DNA of 64,000 nucleotides, from contig NZ_BCYV01000007.1 in the NCBI RefSeq assembly GCF_001598375.1, positions 248,001 to 312,000 on the forward strand. The letters are read 5' to 3'. The stretch comes from Novosphingobium capsulatum NBRC 12533. Lineage in GTDB: Bacteria > Pseudomonadota > Alphaproteobacteria > Sphingomonadales > Sphingomonadaceae. Within the stretch, counting starts at the first letter, position 1, and every line of letters begins with the position of its first letter. Positions 26,005-35,689 of the stretch are shown here, in pieces. The notes beneath the pieces were generated by a model, which worked only from the letters and a program-made list of their open reading frames with translations, searched no databases and had not been told where the DNA came from. The position numbers and the translations under genes are program-made.

Positions 26005-26094
26005 AGCGGGACCCCGGATCAAGTCCGGGGTGACGGTAAGATTTTAGGATAGCTATATTTTCTCGTCACCCCGGACTTGATCCGGGGTCCCGCT
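26005..26094. repeat. 31-bp palindromic repeat pair (inverted), copy A
   Basis: Two perfect inverted 31-base arms (26005-26035 and 26064-26094) separated by a 28-base AT-rich spacer. Each arm itself folds (CCCCGGA-TCAAG-TCCGGGG). The same 31-base unit recurs as an inverted pair at 43012-43104. Located between convergent genes (ThuA-like and phospholipase C), so it may also serve as a bidirectional terminator. REP/BIME-like. Confidence 0.85.
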
Positions 26095-26118
26095 GTAATT
26101 ATCAAAACCGCAACCAGC

Positions 26119-28188
26119 CTACACCTCGACCATCGTCCCCATTGCCGGGTCAGACCAGCTCGGCTTGCCGGTCTCGACATGGCCGGCAAAACGGCGTTGG
26201 AAGCCGTCGGGGCCGTCCACGGCCAGATCATACCAGTGGTGGCTGGCAGCAATCGCCACCCGCACCGTGCGCGCCTGCCCGGGCGCCAGCACGATGCGCT
26301 GCGGCGCAGCCGCACCATAGGCCAGGTGCCGCAGCGACAGCGTCACCGGCGCCGCGCCAGGATTGGCCAGTGCCACCAGCAGCGTATCGCCCGCCTCCTG
26401 CACCGATACACGCGCGGGCGGCGGCAGTGGCCCGGCCAGATCGCGCACAAAGCCATTGGGCCCGCGCACCGTCAGGCGGCATGGCCCGGCAGCAAGGCCG
26501 GGCGGCCGATCGCGCAAGGTGGCGCCGGCCGCCACGGTATAGGTCCACGGGCCTGCAGTGCCGCCGCGATCATAGACCTGGAACACCGCGCCCTGGCGGC
26601 CGGTGTTGGCAAATTCCAGCTGCCAATCGGCGCCGCTGCCCACCTCGCCCACCGCCAGGCGATAGGGCAGCGCGCGCGCCGGGCGCTGGCCGGGTTCCTG
26701 CTGGGGCATGGCCTGCTCGGCCGGCGGATGCGGTTGCGGCAGGGCGGCCTGCGCGGCCACGCGGGCGCGATAGTCGCCGATCGCGGGCAGTGCCTGCAAG
26801 GCATGCAGCGCCGATCCATCGGGATCGGCAAAATCGAACATGTCGACCAGATCGCCGGTGACCGCGCGGCGCCAGGGCGAAATGTTGGGCTCCATCACGC
26901 CAAAGCGCCGCTCCAGGAAGCGGATCACCGAGGTGTGATCATTGACCCCGGAATGGACAAAGCCGCCGCGCGTCCAGGGCGAAACGATCATCAGCGGCAC
27001 GCGGATGCCCAGTCCCACCGGCTCGCCCTTGTAGGCCTCGCCATGCGTGTCCACGCTGCTCAAGCCCTGGGCCCGGTTCACCGCCGGCACCGGGCCGGGC
27101 ACATGGTCGAAAAAGCCGTCGTTTTCATCATAGTTGATGATCAGCGCGGTCTTGGCCCAGACCTTGGGATTGGCCACCAGCGCTTCGATCAGGCGCGCGG
27201 TCAGGCTTTCGCCAAAGGCCGGCGTCGCCTCGGGATGCTCGGAATAGCGCGCCGGCGCGACAATCCACGAAACCTGCGGCAGGGTATCGGCGGCCACGTC
27301 CTTGGCAAAGGCAGAGACCAGATATTGCGCCTGCGAGGTTTCGGCCGTTTCTGCGCTCGATCCCGCCACCCACGCCCGCCCGCGCCGATAGAGCGACGAC
27401 GCACGATCGAGCCCGCGGAAATTGGCGAAGTACGGCAGCGAGTTGTCGCCGAAATTCTCGTATTCCTGATAGACCTGCCAGCTTACCCCGGCCTGTTCCA
27501 GCCGCTCGGCATAAGTCGTCCAGCGCGCCGCGCCGGGGAAATCGGCCTTGTCGCGCGCCATGTCGGCCGTCCAGTTGCCATCGTCGGCATTGTCCACCGC
27601 CTGGGCGCGATCGTCGCCTGCGCTCAGCCCGCTGGTGCCGGAAAACAGGAACATGCGGTTGGGATTGGTCGGCCCGTGGATCGAGCAGAAATACTGATCG
27701 TTGATGGTAAAGGCATCGGCCAGCGCGTGGTAGAACGGGATGTCCTCGCGCACGAAATGGCCCATCGATTGTGGCGTCTTGTGCTTGATCCAGCTGTCGT
27801 ATTCCGCCCAATCGGCAAAGGCGCCCTTCCAGCTGTGGTCCAGGCTTTTCAGGCCCTGGGCATTGCTGATCCGGCCATCCATGCGAAACGGCAGCACCAC
27901 GCCCTGGCGATCGGGCGTGGGTTGGTGAAACACGCTTTGCCCATTGCGCAGCAGCAGCGGGCGCGGATCGCCATAGCCGCGCACCCCGCGCAGGGTGCCG
28001 TAATAGTGATCGAACGAGCGGTTTTCCTGCATCAGGATCACCACATGTTCGACATCGGCCAGCGTGCCGGTGCGCCGTGCGGCCGGCAGCGCCAGGGCCG
28101 TGGCAATGGATTGCGGCAAGGTTCCGGCCGCCCCGGCCGCCGCCATCGCTTTCAGGAAACTGCGGCGCGCCGGCCGATACGTCATCAT
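26119..28188 (-). CDS. Tat-exported phosphocholine-specific phospholipase C
   Basis: 689 residues. The Tat signal RRSFLKAM (Arg8-Arg9) is followed by a phosphoesterase domain beginning VEHVVILMQENRSFDHYYGT, with further metal-site segments FYHALADAFTINDQYFCS, YDENDGFFDHVPGP and WTRGGFVHSGVNDHTSVIRF. Two C-terminal DUF756-like beta domains follow (about 490-590 and 600-685). This architecture is that of bacterial non-haemolytic phospholipase C, which releases phosphocholine from phosphatidylcholine or sphingomyelin. Downstream of a TonB receptor on the same strand. Confidence 0.92.
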   Translation of the reverse strand: MMTYRPARRSFLKAMAAAGAAGTLPQSIATALALPAARRTGTLADVEHVVILMQENRSFDHYYGTLRGVRGYGDPRPLLLRNGQSVFHQPTPDRQGVVLPFRMDGRISNAQGLKSLDHSWKGAFADWAEYDSWIKHKTPQSMGHFVREDIPFYHALADAFTINDQYFCSIHGPTNPNRMFLFSGTSGLSAGDDRAQAVDNADDGNWTADMARDKADFPGAARWTTYAERLEQAGVSWQVYQEYENFGDNSLPYFANFRGLDRASSLYRRGRAWVAGSSAETAETSQAQYLVSAFAKDVAADTLPQVSWIVAPARYSEHPEATPAFGESLTARLIEALVANPKVWAKTALIINYDENDGFFDHVPGPVPAVNRAQGLSSVDTHGEAYKGEPVGLGIRVPLMIVSPWTRGGFVHSGVNDHTSVIRFLERRFGVMEPNISPWRRAVTGDLVDMFDFADPDGSALHALQALPAIGDYRARVAAQAALPQPHPPAEQAMPQQEPGQRPARALPYRLAVGEVGSGADWQLEFANTGRQGAVFQVYDRGGTAGPWTYTVAAGATLRDRPPGLAAGPCRLTVRGPNGFVRDLAGPLPPPARVSVQEAGDTLLVALANPGAAPVTLSLRHLAYGAAAPQRIVLAPGQARTVRVAIAASHHWYDLAVDGPDGFQRRFAGHVETGKPSWSDPAMGTMVEV

Positions 28189-28208
28189 GCTTGCCTCAAT
28201 AAACAGGC

Positions 28209-28237
28209 GGATGCCGGCGCTGCGCTCGCCGGCATCC
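28209..28237 (-). terminator. Hairpin between TonB receptor and phospholipase C
   Basis: Perfect 11-base stem GGATGCCGGCG / CGCCGGCATCC with a seven-base loop, eight bases after the receptor stop. No long U-run follows (GCCTGTTTATT). It could attenuate transcription into the phospholipase gene. Confidence 0.6.
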
Positions 28238-28245
28238 GTACTCTG

Positions 28246-30552
28246 TCAAAACCGCTTGCGCAGCGTGATCGAGGCCTGGCGCGGCGCCCCCACCAGCATC
28301 GACTGCAGCGTACCACCGGGGTCGGTGAAGGCCAGACCGTTCTCACCGAGCGTCGCGATATACTTCTTGTCGAACAGATTTGTGACGTTCCCCTGGATTT
28401 CCAGATTATGCAGCGGGCCGTCGGCGGCATCGAAGTGATAGCCCAGCGAGACATCGACCAGCACGCGGCCGGGCACGCTGGCATCGTTGGTATAGGTGTA
28501 ATAGCGCTTGGACTGGTAATTGGCGCCGATCCGGCCGCTGATCACGCCATCGTCATAGGCGATTTCGGCGTTGGCGAGGTGCGCCGGAACCGTCGCCACC
28601 TGCTTGTTCTTGGTGGGGTAGAGCACGCCGCTCAGCACGTCGTCGTCATACCGCGCATCGGTATAGGAATACGAGCCATAGAGCGACAGCGCCCGGGTCA
28701 GGTGATAGGTGCCGGCCAGTTCCACCCCGTTGGTGGTGACCGAACCCACGTTGGACAGCACCGTGGCGCAGCCCACGATGATGGCGCAGGGCTGCACCGA
28801 GAGCAGCCGGTTCTCGAACTTGACGTGATAGCCCGCGATCGAGCCTTCGAAGTGATCGAGATGGAAGCGCAGGCCGCCTTCCACCGTCTTCGAGGTTTCC
28901 GGCTTGATCGTGTTCTTGATGGCCTGGAAACCGGCCTGGTTCGTCATGAACGGATCGGTGGTAAAGGCGCGCATGTTCTCGGCATAGCTGAGGAACGCCT
29001 CGACCTGGGGATTGAACGTATAGTTCACGCCCGCCTGCGGCAGGAACAGGTCACGCGCCTTGAGCCGGCCCGAGGTATCGCGCGCGGCAGCGCTGGATTG
29101 GCTGGCGGGATCGTACTGGTTGTCGACGATCACGCTGAGGCCCTTGAAGCCGGCGTTGATCTTGAGGCTGTCGGTGGCCTGGAAGGTATCCTGGACAAAG
29201 AACTGCGCGGTGGTGATCTTGAAGTTGTACTTATACTGCGTGTAGAACGGATTTTGCGGCCACTCGCGGTTGTCGATGCTCGACGTGGTCGAGTCCGCCA
29301 GCGGGAAGAACTGCCGCGCCGTGGTATACTTGTTGGATTCGTACCAACCGCCCAGTTCCAGTTCGTTGGTGCCGATCTTGTAGGTCAGCGCCCCGGTCAG
29401 GCCGCCGCGCGCAATCTTGTACGAGGTGGAACGGATCGACAGCGCCGCGCCGCCCGGCGTTGGGGTATAGGGCGTCCACCAGGTGCCGATGCCTTTGTTA
29501 TGGTGATAATAGGGCGAAATGCGCAGCGACAGGCCACTGCCGAGGTCCGCCGTCAGGCTGGCGCCGGCCAGGAAGTCCTTACGCAGACCATAGCCGTTGT
29601 AATAGGTATCATCGGCGCAGATCGTCTGGCTATACCCGGCGTAATTGGCGCAATACTTGGAATAGTTCACCAGATCCGATTGCAGGTTCTTGGCAATCGC
29701 CAGGGCGGTCTTGTAATCGTTGCGGATGTAATCCCAGTTCCAGCCGTATTTCTGGATCAAAGCCGGCGACATATCCATGTAGTCGTCGTCCTTGAAATCG
29801 GAATAGTTGGCAAAGGCCGTCAGCTTGGCACTGGTGCCCAGCGGCACCACGATCTTGCTGTTGACCGACCAGGCCTGCTGCTTGCCCTCGCCCTTCCACT
29901 TGGGCGCATCGAGCCACGATCCGCTGACATAGGCCTTGACCCCGCCGCCCAGATCGCCGGTGTTGAGCCGGCCGAACAGGCGATAGGCATTTTCGCTGCC
30001 ATAGCTGGCCTGGGTATCGACGCCGAAATCGTCGGTCGGCGTCTGGCTGAAGAATTGCACGGTGCCGCCCAGGTTGGAACTCGACGGCGTATCGAGCGCG
30101 CCTGAACCCTGCGCCAGGGTGGAACTGCCGATGTTTTCCGAGGCGATGGCGCGGCTGATGTGCAGGCCGTTGAAATTGCCATAGCTCATGTCGCCCAGCG
30201 GCACGCCATCGAGCGTGAAGCCAAGCTGGTTCTGGCTGAAGCTGCGCACCGAAAAGCGCGTGGACCATTCGTTGGTGCCGAGCGCATTGGCCGATTGCAC
30301 CGAAACGCTGGGCAGCTTTTCCAGCACCTTGAGCGGGCTGGTACCGGGCGTGGCGGCCTTGATATCAACCGCGGTAACGGTCTGGACCTGGCGGGTTTCG
30401 CCACGGCCATAGACAACGATGGGACTGCCTTCGTCATCGCCCCCGGCAGCAGACGCCGGCGTTGCCGCATCGGGTGCTGATTGCGCGAGGACGGGTGAAG
30501 CGGCGCCGGCGAGCGCAAGCAGGGCAACGCCGGATAGATGCTTATAACGCAT
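28246..30552 (-). CDS. TonB-dependent outer-membrane receptor
   Basis: 768 residues. A signal peptide (about 1-23, ending PVLAQ) is followed by a plug domain (VQTVTAVDIKAATPGTSPLK, then STRFSVRSFSQNQLGFTLDG) and a beta-barrel ending in the outer-membrane C-terminal Phe (ASITLRKRF). A TonB-box-like SPIVVYGRGE precedes the plug. Preceded by its own promoter (30654-30682). The ligand is not readable; the adjacent phospholipase C and NCS1 permease suggest a lipid-head-group or nitrogen compound, which is inference. Confidence 0.92.
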   Translation of the reverse strand: MRYKHLSGVALLALAGAASPVLAQSAPDAATPASAAGGDDEGSPIVVYGRGETRQVQTVTAVDIKAATPGTSPLKVLEKLPSVSVQSANALGTNEWSTRFSVRSFSQNQLGFTLDGVPLGDMSYGNFNGLHISRAIASENIGSSTLAQGSGALDTPSSSNLGGTVQFFSQTPTDDFGVDTQASYGSENAYRLFGRLNTGDLGGGVKAYVSGSWLDAPKWKGEGKQQAWSVNSKIVVPLGTSAKLTAFANYSDFKDDDYMDMSPALIQKYGWNWDYIRNDYKTALAIAKNLQSDLVNYSKYCANYAGYSQTICADDTYYNGYGLRKDFLAGASLTADLGSGLSLRISPYYHHNKGIGTWWTPYTPTPGGAALSIRSTSYKIARGGLTGALTYKIGTNELELGGWYESNKYTTARQFFPLADSTTSSIDNREWPQNPFYTQYKYNFKITTAQFFVQDTFQATDSLKINAGFKGLSVIVDNQYDPASQSSAAARDTSGRLKARDLFLPQAGVNYTFNPQVEAFLSYAENMRAFTTDPFMTNQAGFQAIKNTIKPETSKTVEGGLRFHLDHFEGSIAGYHVKFENRLLSVQPCAIIVGCATVLSNVGSVTTNGVELAGTYHLTRALSLYGSYSYTDARYDDDVLSGVLYPTKNKQVATVPAHLANAEIAYDDGVISGRIGANYQSKRYYTYTNDASVPGRVLVDVSLGYHFDAADGPLHNLEIQGNVTNLFDKKYIATLGENGLAFTDPGGTLQSMLVGAPRQASITLRKRF

Positions 30553-30653
30553 ATGAATTCCCCCATGTGTTGTACTGAATGATCACGGGAACGCGGGCGT
30601 TATGCGCTTGTGCGGACTCACCGGATCAATTCAGCCAGGTCCTCCTGTCAAAA

Positions 30654-30682
30654 AAGTTATGCAAAGCGCAACTTATGGTCAA
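30654..30682 (-). promoter_or_regulatory. Sigma-70-type promoter for the TonB receptor
   Basis: On the minus strand, TTGACC (30682-30677), a 17-base spacer and TAACTT (30659-30654), about 100 bases before the receptor start and overlapping the stop of the upstream permease gene. Motif match only. Confidence 0.5.
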
Positions 30683-32091
30683 CAAACGCTTTGCTTATGC
30701 TGCGGCACCTCCATCTGTTGCGTTGCCGAAACGTTTCTGCACAAGACGAGATAGGCCAGCGCCGAGACCGGCAAGCCGATCAGCATCGAGATGTCTGCCC
30801 CGCCCAGGGCGCGCGCGACCGGCCCTGTAAAAACATGCGTGCTGAAGAACGGCACCATGGCCAGGAACCCGGCAAGATAGGCGATCAGCCCGCGCGCATT
30901 CCACCTCCCATAGATGCCGTCTGGATCAAATATCGCCGCAATCGAATAATGCCCTTTTCGCACGATGTAGAAATCGACCAGATTGATCGCCGTCCATGGC
31001 GTGAAGATATACAGCAGCACCGACAGCAGCAGTTCGTAATCGTGCATGAAATCCTTCGACGCGGAAAACGATAGCGCCGAGGCCAGCACGGTCACGATCA
31101 CCAACGAGACCACGCGTTCGCGGACCGTGCTGCGCAGGGTCATGAAGGAATCCGCAATCGACAGCAGCGTCAGTGACGCCCCGTAGAAATTTAGCGAAGT
31201 GGCCGTGATCAGCCCGGCAAAGGCCACGACCAGCAGCACCATGCCGAACCCGGGTACGATCTGGTCACCCACCATGCGCGCGGCGGCAATCACGCCATCC
31301 TGCGGCAGCGCGGCAGCGGCGATCGCGCCCACCGCCATCATCCACACCCCGCCCAGCATGGCGCCGCCAAAGGTCCACCAGAACGCCGCGCGCACGCCTA
31401 CTTCGGGTGGAAGATAGCGCGAATAATCAGAAACATAGATCGACCAGCTGAGCTGATACGCGGCCGCGGCAAAGAACTGCAGCAGGAACGGGATCATCAC
31501 GAAGCGATGCGGATCGAACTGCCCGGCGGGCAGTGGCACCAGCCAGGCCGCACCGGCGGTAAACACCGCCAGGATCGCGATCAGGGCAAAGGCCAGCGTG
31601 CGCTGCGCCCGGTGGATCAGGTCGTAGCCGATCAACGCCACGCCCATCGCCAGAATGGTGAAAACCGCCATCGTCGGCCGGGGTGGCAGGCCTGCCAGTT
31701 CCTGCACCGTCTGCGCCGCCAGCACCTGGTTGAACGCGTTGTAGCCAACGTAGGTGATCAGCGCGACCACCCACACCAGCAGCGCGCCGCGATAGCCGAA
31801 CTGCGGGCGCGACTGGATCATCTGCGGCAGGCCCAGCTGCGGCCCTTGCGCCGCATGAAACGCCATGAAGAATGTGCCCAGCGCGCAGCCGCCCACGATC
31901 GCCACCAGCGACCAGAACAGGTTGAGGCCCATGGCAATCCCCAGCGCGCCGGTGGCCAGCGTGGCCAGGTGCGCATCGCCGGCAAACCACACCGGCCACA
32001 GATGCCAGACTTTGCCGTGCCGCTCGGCCAGCGGCACGAAATCGATCGAATGCGCCTCTATCCGCGAGCGCGTAACCGGTTGGCTGGACAT
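30679..32091 (-). CDS. NCS1-family nucleobase/allantoin-type permease
   Basis: 470-residue inner-membrane transporter with about 12 helices. Diagnostic features are FVPLAERHGKVWHLWPVWFAGDAHL-type N-terminal sequence (WHLWPVWFAGDAH), then SWSIYVSDYSRYLP and FTPWTAINLVDFYIVRKGHY. NCS1 proteins import cytosine, purines, allantoin, thiamin or hydantoins by proton or sodium symport. Start ATG 32091 (MSSQPVTRSRIEAHSIDF) is chosen over in-frame sites up to 32199 because GGGGGA precedes it. The 104 bases upstream hold two GTGTACAC/GTGCACAG-like elements that could be an operator. Confidence 0.9.
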   Translation of the reverse strand: MSSQPVTRSRIEAHSIDFVPLAERHGKVWHLWPVWFAGDAHLATLATGALGIAMGLNLFWSLVAIVGGCALGTFFMAFHAAQGPQLGLPQMIQSRPQFGYRGALLVWVVALITYVGYNAFNQVLAAQTVQELAGLPPRPTMAVFTILAMGVALIGYDLIHRAQRTLAFALIAILAVFTAGAAWLVPLPAGQFDPHRFVMIPFLLQFFAAAAYQLSWSIYVSDYSRYLPPEVGVRAAFWWTFGGAMLGGVWMMAVGAIAAAALPQDGVIAAARMVGDQIVPGFGMVLLVVAFAGLITATSLNFYGASLTLLSIADSFMTLRSTVRERVVSLVIVTVLASALSFSASKDFMHDYELLLSVLLYIFTPWTAINLVDFYIVRKGHYSIAAIFDPDGIYGRWNARGLIAYLAGFLAMVPFFSTHVFTGPVARALGGADISMLIGLPVSALAYLVLCRNVSATQQMEVPQHKQSVC

Positions 32092-32195
32092 GGCCCATTT
32101 CCCCCGTCTTGGCGGGTCGTGCCTGTGCACGCCCGTGTGTACACGCGATGCTGGGGGGCTTGGCCGAGGGCCGCAAGGGGGGAAATGCGCAAGGC

Positions 32196-33185
32196 TCAAT
32201 CGGCCGTGGCGGCGCGGGCAAAGCGAGTGCCGCGGCGGGCGGCGGTGGCGGTGATGCCAAACGCGCGGCGCAGATCGCGGGTCAGCGCCGATGCCGAATC
32301 AAAGCCCGTGGCCAGCGCCACGTCGAGCACGCGCAGGTCGGTGGTTTCGAGCAGCACCCGCGCCCGCTCCAGCCGCAGCCGGCGGTAGTGGCGCTGCGGC
32401 GAAACGCCCAGATGCGCCAGGAACAGCCGCTCCAGCCGGCGCACGCCCACGCCTGCCTGGCGGGCAAGGTCGGCCGAGCGCAACGGCAGGTCGAGATGAG
32501 CCTCCATCGCGGTGATCGCGCGCAGCAGGTGCGGATCGCGGATCGCCAGGCGCTGGTCCGCCGCCATGCGCTGCCCTTCGCCGGCCGGGCGGATGCGGTC
32601 GTGGATGAACTGTTCAGCCACGGCATTGGCAAAGGCCAGGCCATGAGCGCGGGCGATGCGTTCGAGCATCATGTCGAGCGCGGCGGTGCCACCGGCACAG
32701 CTGAACAGCCGCTCGCTCAGCGTGTAGAGCGCGTCGGCCACGGCGATCTGCGGCCAGGCCTCGCGAAACCCGCTTTCCGCCTCCCAGTGGATCGCCACCG
32801 GCCCCGGCCCGGCCACCCCGGCCTGGGCCAGCAGCACGATGCCGGTGTCGATCGCGCCAAACCGCCCGCCACCGCGCCCAAAGCGGCGCAGCGCAGCCAG
32901 CCCGGCGCGCCCCAGGCCGCGTTCGGGATGAAACCCGGCGCACACGATCAGCGTGCCCGGCGGATCGAGCGCAGCCAGCGGCGCATCGACCACCACACGC
33001 ATCCCGCTTGATGCCGCCACCGGCTCGCCATCGGCGGAATGCAGGCGCCAGGCAAACAGCGGCTGGGCGGCCAAGCGATTGGCCACGCGCAGCGGCTCCA
33101 CCGTGGAAAAGAACGCCAGGGCGGAAAACCCCTCCACCAGCAGGAAATCGATTCGTTCAGGCAAGGGGATCGCGGGTTCGGTCAT
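32196..33185 (-). CDS. GlxA/CdhR-type AraC-family regulator
   Basis: 329 residues. An N-terminal DJ-1/PfpI-like domain ([27 protein letters not shown], cited here as [14 protein letters not shown]) occupies about 1-170. A C-terminal AraC double HTH occupies about 215-315 ([40 protein letters not shown]). This architecture is that of CdhR and GbdR, regulators of carnitine and betaine catabolism in Pseudomonas. It is divergent from the BKACE and carnitine dehydrogenase-thioesterase genes, so it is probably their activator. The frame opens earlier at a TTG (33215); ATG 33185 is preferred. Confidence 0.88.
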   Translation of the reverse strand: MTEPAIPLPERIDFLLVEGFSALAFFSTVEPLRVANRLAAQPLFAWRLHSADGEPVAASSGMRVVVDAPLAALDPPGTLIVCAGFHPERGLGRAGLAALRRFGRGGGRFGAIDTGIVLLAQAGVAGPGPVAIHWEAESGFREAWPQIAVADALYTLSERLFSCAGGTAALDMMLERIARAHGLAFANAVAEQFIHDRIRPAGEGQRMAADQRLAIRDPHLLRAITAMEAHLDLPLRSADLARQAGVGVRRLERLFLAHLGVSPQRHYRRLRLERARVLLETTDLRVLDVALATGFDSASALTRDLRRAFGITATAARRGTRFARAATAD

Positions 33186-33297
33186 CGCCGCGCAGGAAAA
33201 CACACCGCGCCGCAAATTGCATCATCTGTGTCGTTTTCAGCGTCAAATTTTCGCGGCACCTGCCGCATGCTGGCATCATCAGCACGGGGGAGTTGCG
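33186..33297. promoter_or_regulatory. Divergent control region of the carnitine genes
   Basis: 112 bases between the AraC-type regulator and the BKACE gene. It contains a direct repeat GCATCATC at 33219-33226 and 33273-33280, 54 bases apart, in keeping with the direct-repeat sites used by AraC-family activators. The BKACE ribosome site GGGGGAG is at 33286-33292. I see no convincing -35/-10 pair, as is usual for activator-dependent promoters. Confidence 0.4.
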
Positions 33298-34191
33298 ATG
33301 CAGAGCGACGTGTTCATCACTTGCGCGGTTACCGGTTCGGGCGACACCGCCAGCCGTCATCCCGACCTGCCGATCACACCGGCGCAGATCGCGCAGGCCT
33401 CGATCGAGGCGGCCAAGGCCGGCGCCGCGATTGCCCACATCCATGTGCGTGATCCGCAAACCGGGCAGGCCAGCCGCGATGTCGCGCTCTATCGCGAAGT
33501 GGTGGAGCGCATCCGCGAGTCCGATACCGACGTGATCATCAACCTGACCGCCGGCATGGGCGGCGACGTGGTGTTCGGCGCGGGCGAAAATCCTCTGCCG
33601 CTCAATCCGGTGGGCACCGACATGGTCGGCCCGATGGAACGGCTGGCCCATGTGGTGGAACTGCTGCCCGAAATCTGCACGCTCGATTGCGGCACGATGA
33701 ACTTTTCGCTGGGCGACTATGTGATGACCAACACGCCCAGCCACCTGCGCGCCATGGCGGCCAAAGTGCAGGAACTGGGCGTGCGGCCCGAACTGGAAGT
33801 GTTCGATTTCGGCCACCTGGTCTTTGTCAAAGACCTGATCAAGGAAGGCCTGCTCGATGATCCGGTGATGATCCAGCTGTGCCTGGGCATTCCCTATGGC
33901 GCGCCGGACGATCCCGGCACGACCATGGCCATGGTCAACCAGCTGCCGCCAGGCGCCACGTTCTCGGCCTTTTCGATCGGCGCGCGGCAGCTGCCGTTCG
34001 TGGCCATGGCCGTGCTGGCCGGCGGCAATGTGCGCGTCGGCTTGGAAGACAACCTCTATCTCTCGCGCGGGGTCAAGGCCTCCAACGCCGATCTGGTCAC
34101 CCGCGCGCGCACCATCATCGAGGCAATGAACGTGCGCGTGATGGGCCCGGCCGAAGTGCGCGAAAAGCTCAAGCTGCGGAAGGTGGCGTAA
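33298..34191 (+). CDS. BKACE-family beta-keto acid cleavage enzyme (DUF849), probable 3-dehydrocarnitine cleavage enzyme
   Basis: 297-residue TIM-barrel Zn enzyme that transfers the acetyl part of a beta-keto acid from its substrate with acetyl-CoA. The Zn pair His47-x-His49 ([11 protein letters not shown]) is present, with [16 protein letters not shown] and [15 protein letters not shown] as family segments. With 3-dehydrocarnitine it would give betainyl-CoA and acetoacetate, the CdhC reaction. Start 33298 is fixed by GGGGGAG five bases upstream. Overlaps the next gene by one base. The substrate call rests on the adjacent carnitine dehydrogenase. Confidence 0.88.
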   Translation: MQSDVFITCAVTGSGDTASRHPDLPITPAQIAQASIEAAKAGAAIAHIHVRDPQTGQASRDVALYREVVERIRESDTDVIINLTAGMGGDVVFGAGENPLPLNPVGTDMVGPMERLAHVVELLPEICTLDCGTMNFSLGDYVMTNTPSHLRAMAAKVQELGVRPELEVFDFGHLVFVKDLIKEGLLDDPVMIQLCLGIPYGAPDDPGTTMAMVNQLPPGATFSAFSIGARQLPFVAMAVLAGGNVRVGLEDNLYLSRGVKASNADLVTRARTIIEAMNVRVMGPAEVREKLKLRKVA

Positions 34192-35672
34192 TGGCGGCGC
34201 ACTCCATCGCCCGGGCGGGGCTGGTCGGCGGCGGCGTGATCGGCGCCGGCTGGGCCGCGCGCATGCTGCTCAACGGCATCGACGTGGCGATCTTCGATCC
34301 CGACCCGGAAATCGAACGCAAGGTGACGACCGTGCTCGCCGCCGCGCGCCGCGCCTGGGACAAGCTGGTGCCCGGCGCCCTGCCCGCGCAAGGCCACCTG
34401 CGCCTGGCCAGCAGCGTGGAAGACGCCGTAGCCGATGCCGATTTCGTGCAGGAAAGCCTGCCCGAACGCGAAGACCTCAAGATCGCGATCCTGGCCCGCA
34501 TCGACGCCGCCACGCGGCCCGACGTGGTGATCGGCTCGTCCACCTCGGGCCTTTTGCCCACACGCCTGCAATCGGGCATGGCCCATCCCGAGCGGATGGT
34601 CGTGGGTCATCCCTTCAACCCGGTATACCTCCTGCCGCTGGTTGAAATCTGCGGCGGCGCCCAGACCTCAACCCAAACCAGGGACCGCGCCGCCGCCTTC
34701 TATTCGGCCATCGGCATGCACCCGCTGCATGTGCGCAAGGAAATCGACGGGTTCATCGCCGATCGCCTGCTCGAAGCCCTGTGGCGCGAGGCGCTGTGGC
34801 TGGTGAACGACGGCGTGGCGACGACCGAGGAAATCGACGACGCCATCCGCTTTGGCGCCGGGCTGCGCTGGTCGTTCATGGGCACGTTCCTGATCTATCG
34901 CATGGCCGGCGGCGAGGCTGGGATGCGCCATTTCCTGGCGCAGTTCGGCCCCGCGCTGAAACTGCCGTGGACCAAGCTGGAAGCGCCCGAACTGACCCAG
35001 GAGCTGATCGACGCGGTTGCCGCGCAGTCTGACGACCAGGCCGGCGACATGACGATCCGCGCGCTGGAGCGCCAGCGCGACGATTGCCTGATCGCCGTGC
35101 TTTCGGGCCTGCGCGGGCAGGATTACGGCGCTGGGCAAACCCTCGCCAGCTATGCCCGCCGCCTGATGGAGCAGGCCCCCGCCCCGCTCGCCAGCAGCAT
35201 AGATGAGCGCCGGCCCCTGGCCCTGCACGCCACCGACGTGGCGGCGGAATGGATCGACTACAACGGCCACATGACCGAGCATCGCTACCTCCAGGTGTTT
35301 GGCGATACCACCGATGCGCTGCTGCGGCACATCGGCGTGGATGCGGCCTACCTGGCGCAGGCCGGCAGCTGGTTCACCGTGGAAACCCACATCCGCCATC
35401 TGGGCGAAACCCATGCCGGGGATCGCCTGGTGGCCGCCACGCAGATTCTGGGCGCCGATGCCAAGCGCGCCCACGTGTTCCACAGCCTGTTTCGCGGCAG
35501 CGACGGGCAACTGGTGGCCACGGCCGAACAGATGCTGTTGCATGTCAGCAAGGACACCGGCCGGGCCGGGCCGGCCACCGGCGTGCCGGCGGCGCGCATG
35601 GCGGAACTGGCAACGGCGCAGGCCGATCTGCCGGTTCCCGATGGCGCCGGCCGCCGGATATCGCTGGGCTGA
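34191..35672 (+). CDS. Fused L-carnitine dehydrogenase - betainyl-CoA thioesterase
   Basis: 493 residues. Residues 1 to about 320 are a 3-hydroxyacyl-CoA-dehydrogenase-type fold with the NAD motif [14 protein letters not shown] and the downstream SSTSGLLPT and [14 protein letters not shown] segments, as in L-carnitine dehydrogenase (CdhA). From about 340 to 475 there is a hotdog thioesterase ([38 protein letters not shown]), the CdhB activity that releases glycine betaine. In Pseudomonas these are separate proteins. With the BKACE gene just upstream, the pair encodes carnitine to glycine betaine. Starts at ATG 34191, where the BKACE stop ends. Confidence 0.9.
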   Translation: MAAHSIARAGLVGGGVIGAGWAARMLLNGIDVAIFDPDPEIERKVTTVLAAARRAWDKLVPGALPAQGHLRLASSVEDAVADADFVQESLPEREDLKIAILARIDAATRPDVVIGSSTSGLLPTRLQSGMAHPERMVVGHPFNPVYLLPLVEICGGAQTSTQTRDRAAAFYSAIGMHPLHVRKEIDGFIADRLLEALWREALWLVNDGVATTEEIDDAIRFGAGLRWSFMGTFLIYRMAGGEAGMRHFLAQFGPALKLPWTKLEAPELTQELIDAVAAQSDDQAGDMTIRALERQRDDCLIAVLSGLRGQDYGAGQTLASYARRLMEQAPAPLASSIDERRPLALHATDVAAEWIDYNGHMTEHRYLQVFGDTTDALLRHIGVDAAYLAQAGSWFTVETHIRHLGETHAGDRLVAATQILGADAKRAHVFHSLFRGSDGQLVATAEQMLLHVSKDTGRAGPATGVPAARMAELATAQADLPVPDGAGRRISLG

Positions 35673-35689
35673 ACAGAAAGGAAAGACCG

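Noticed and set aside
26077..30105. 1342-codon open frame on the plus strand across phospholipase C and a TonB receptor
   Set aside because: No recognisable motif or start context. The opposite strand encodes two complete proteins with signal peptides and catalytic motifs.
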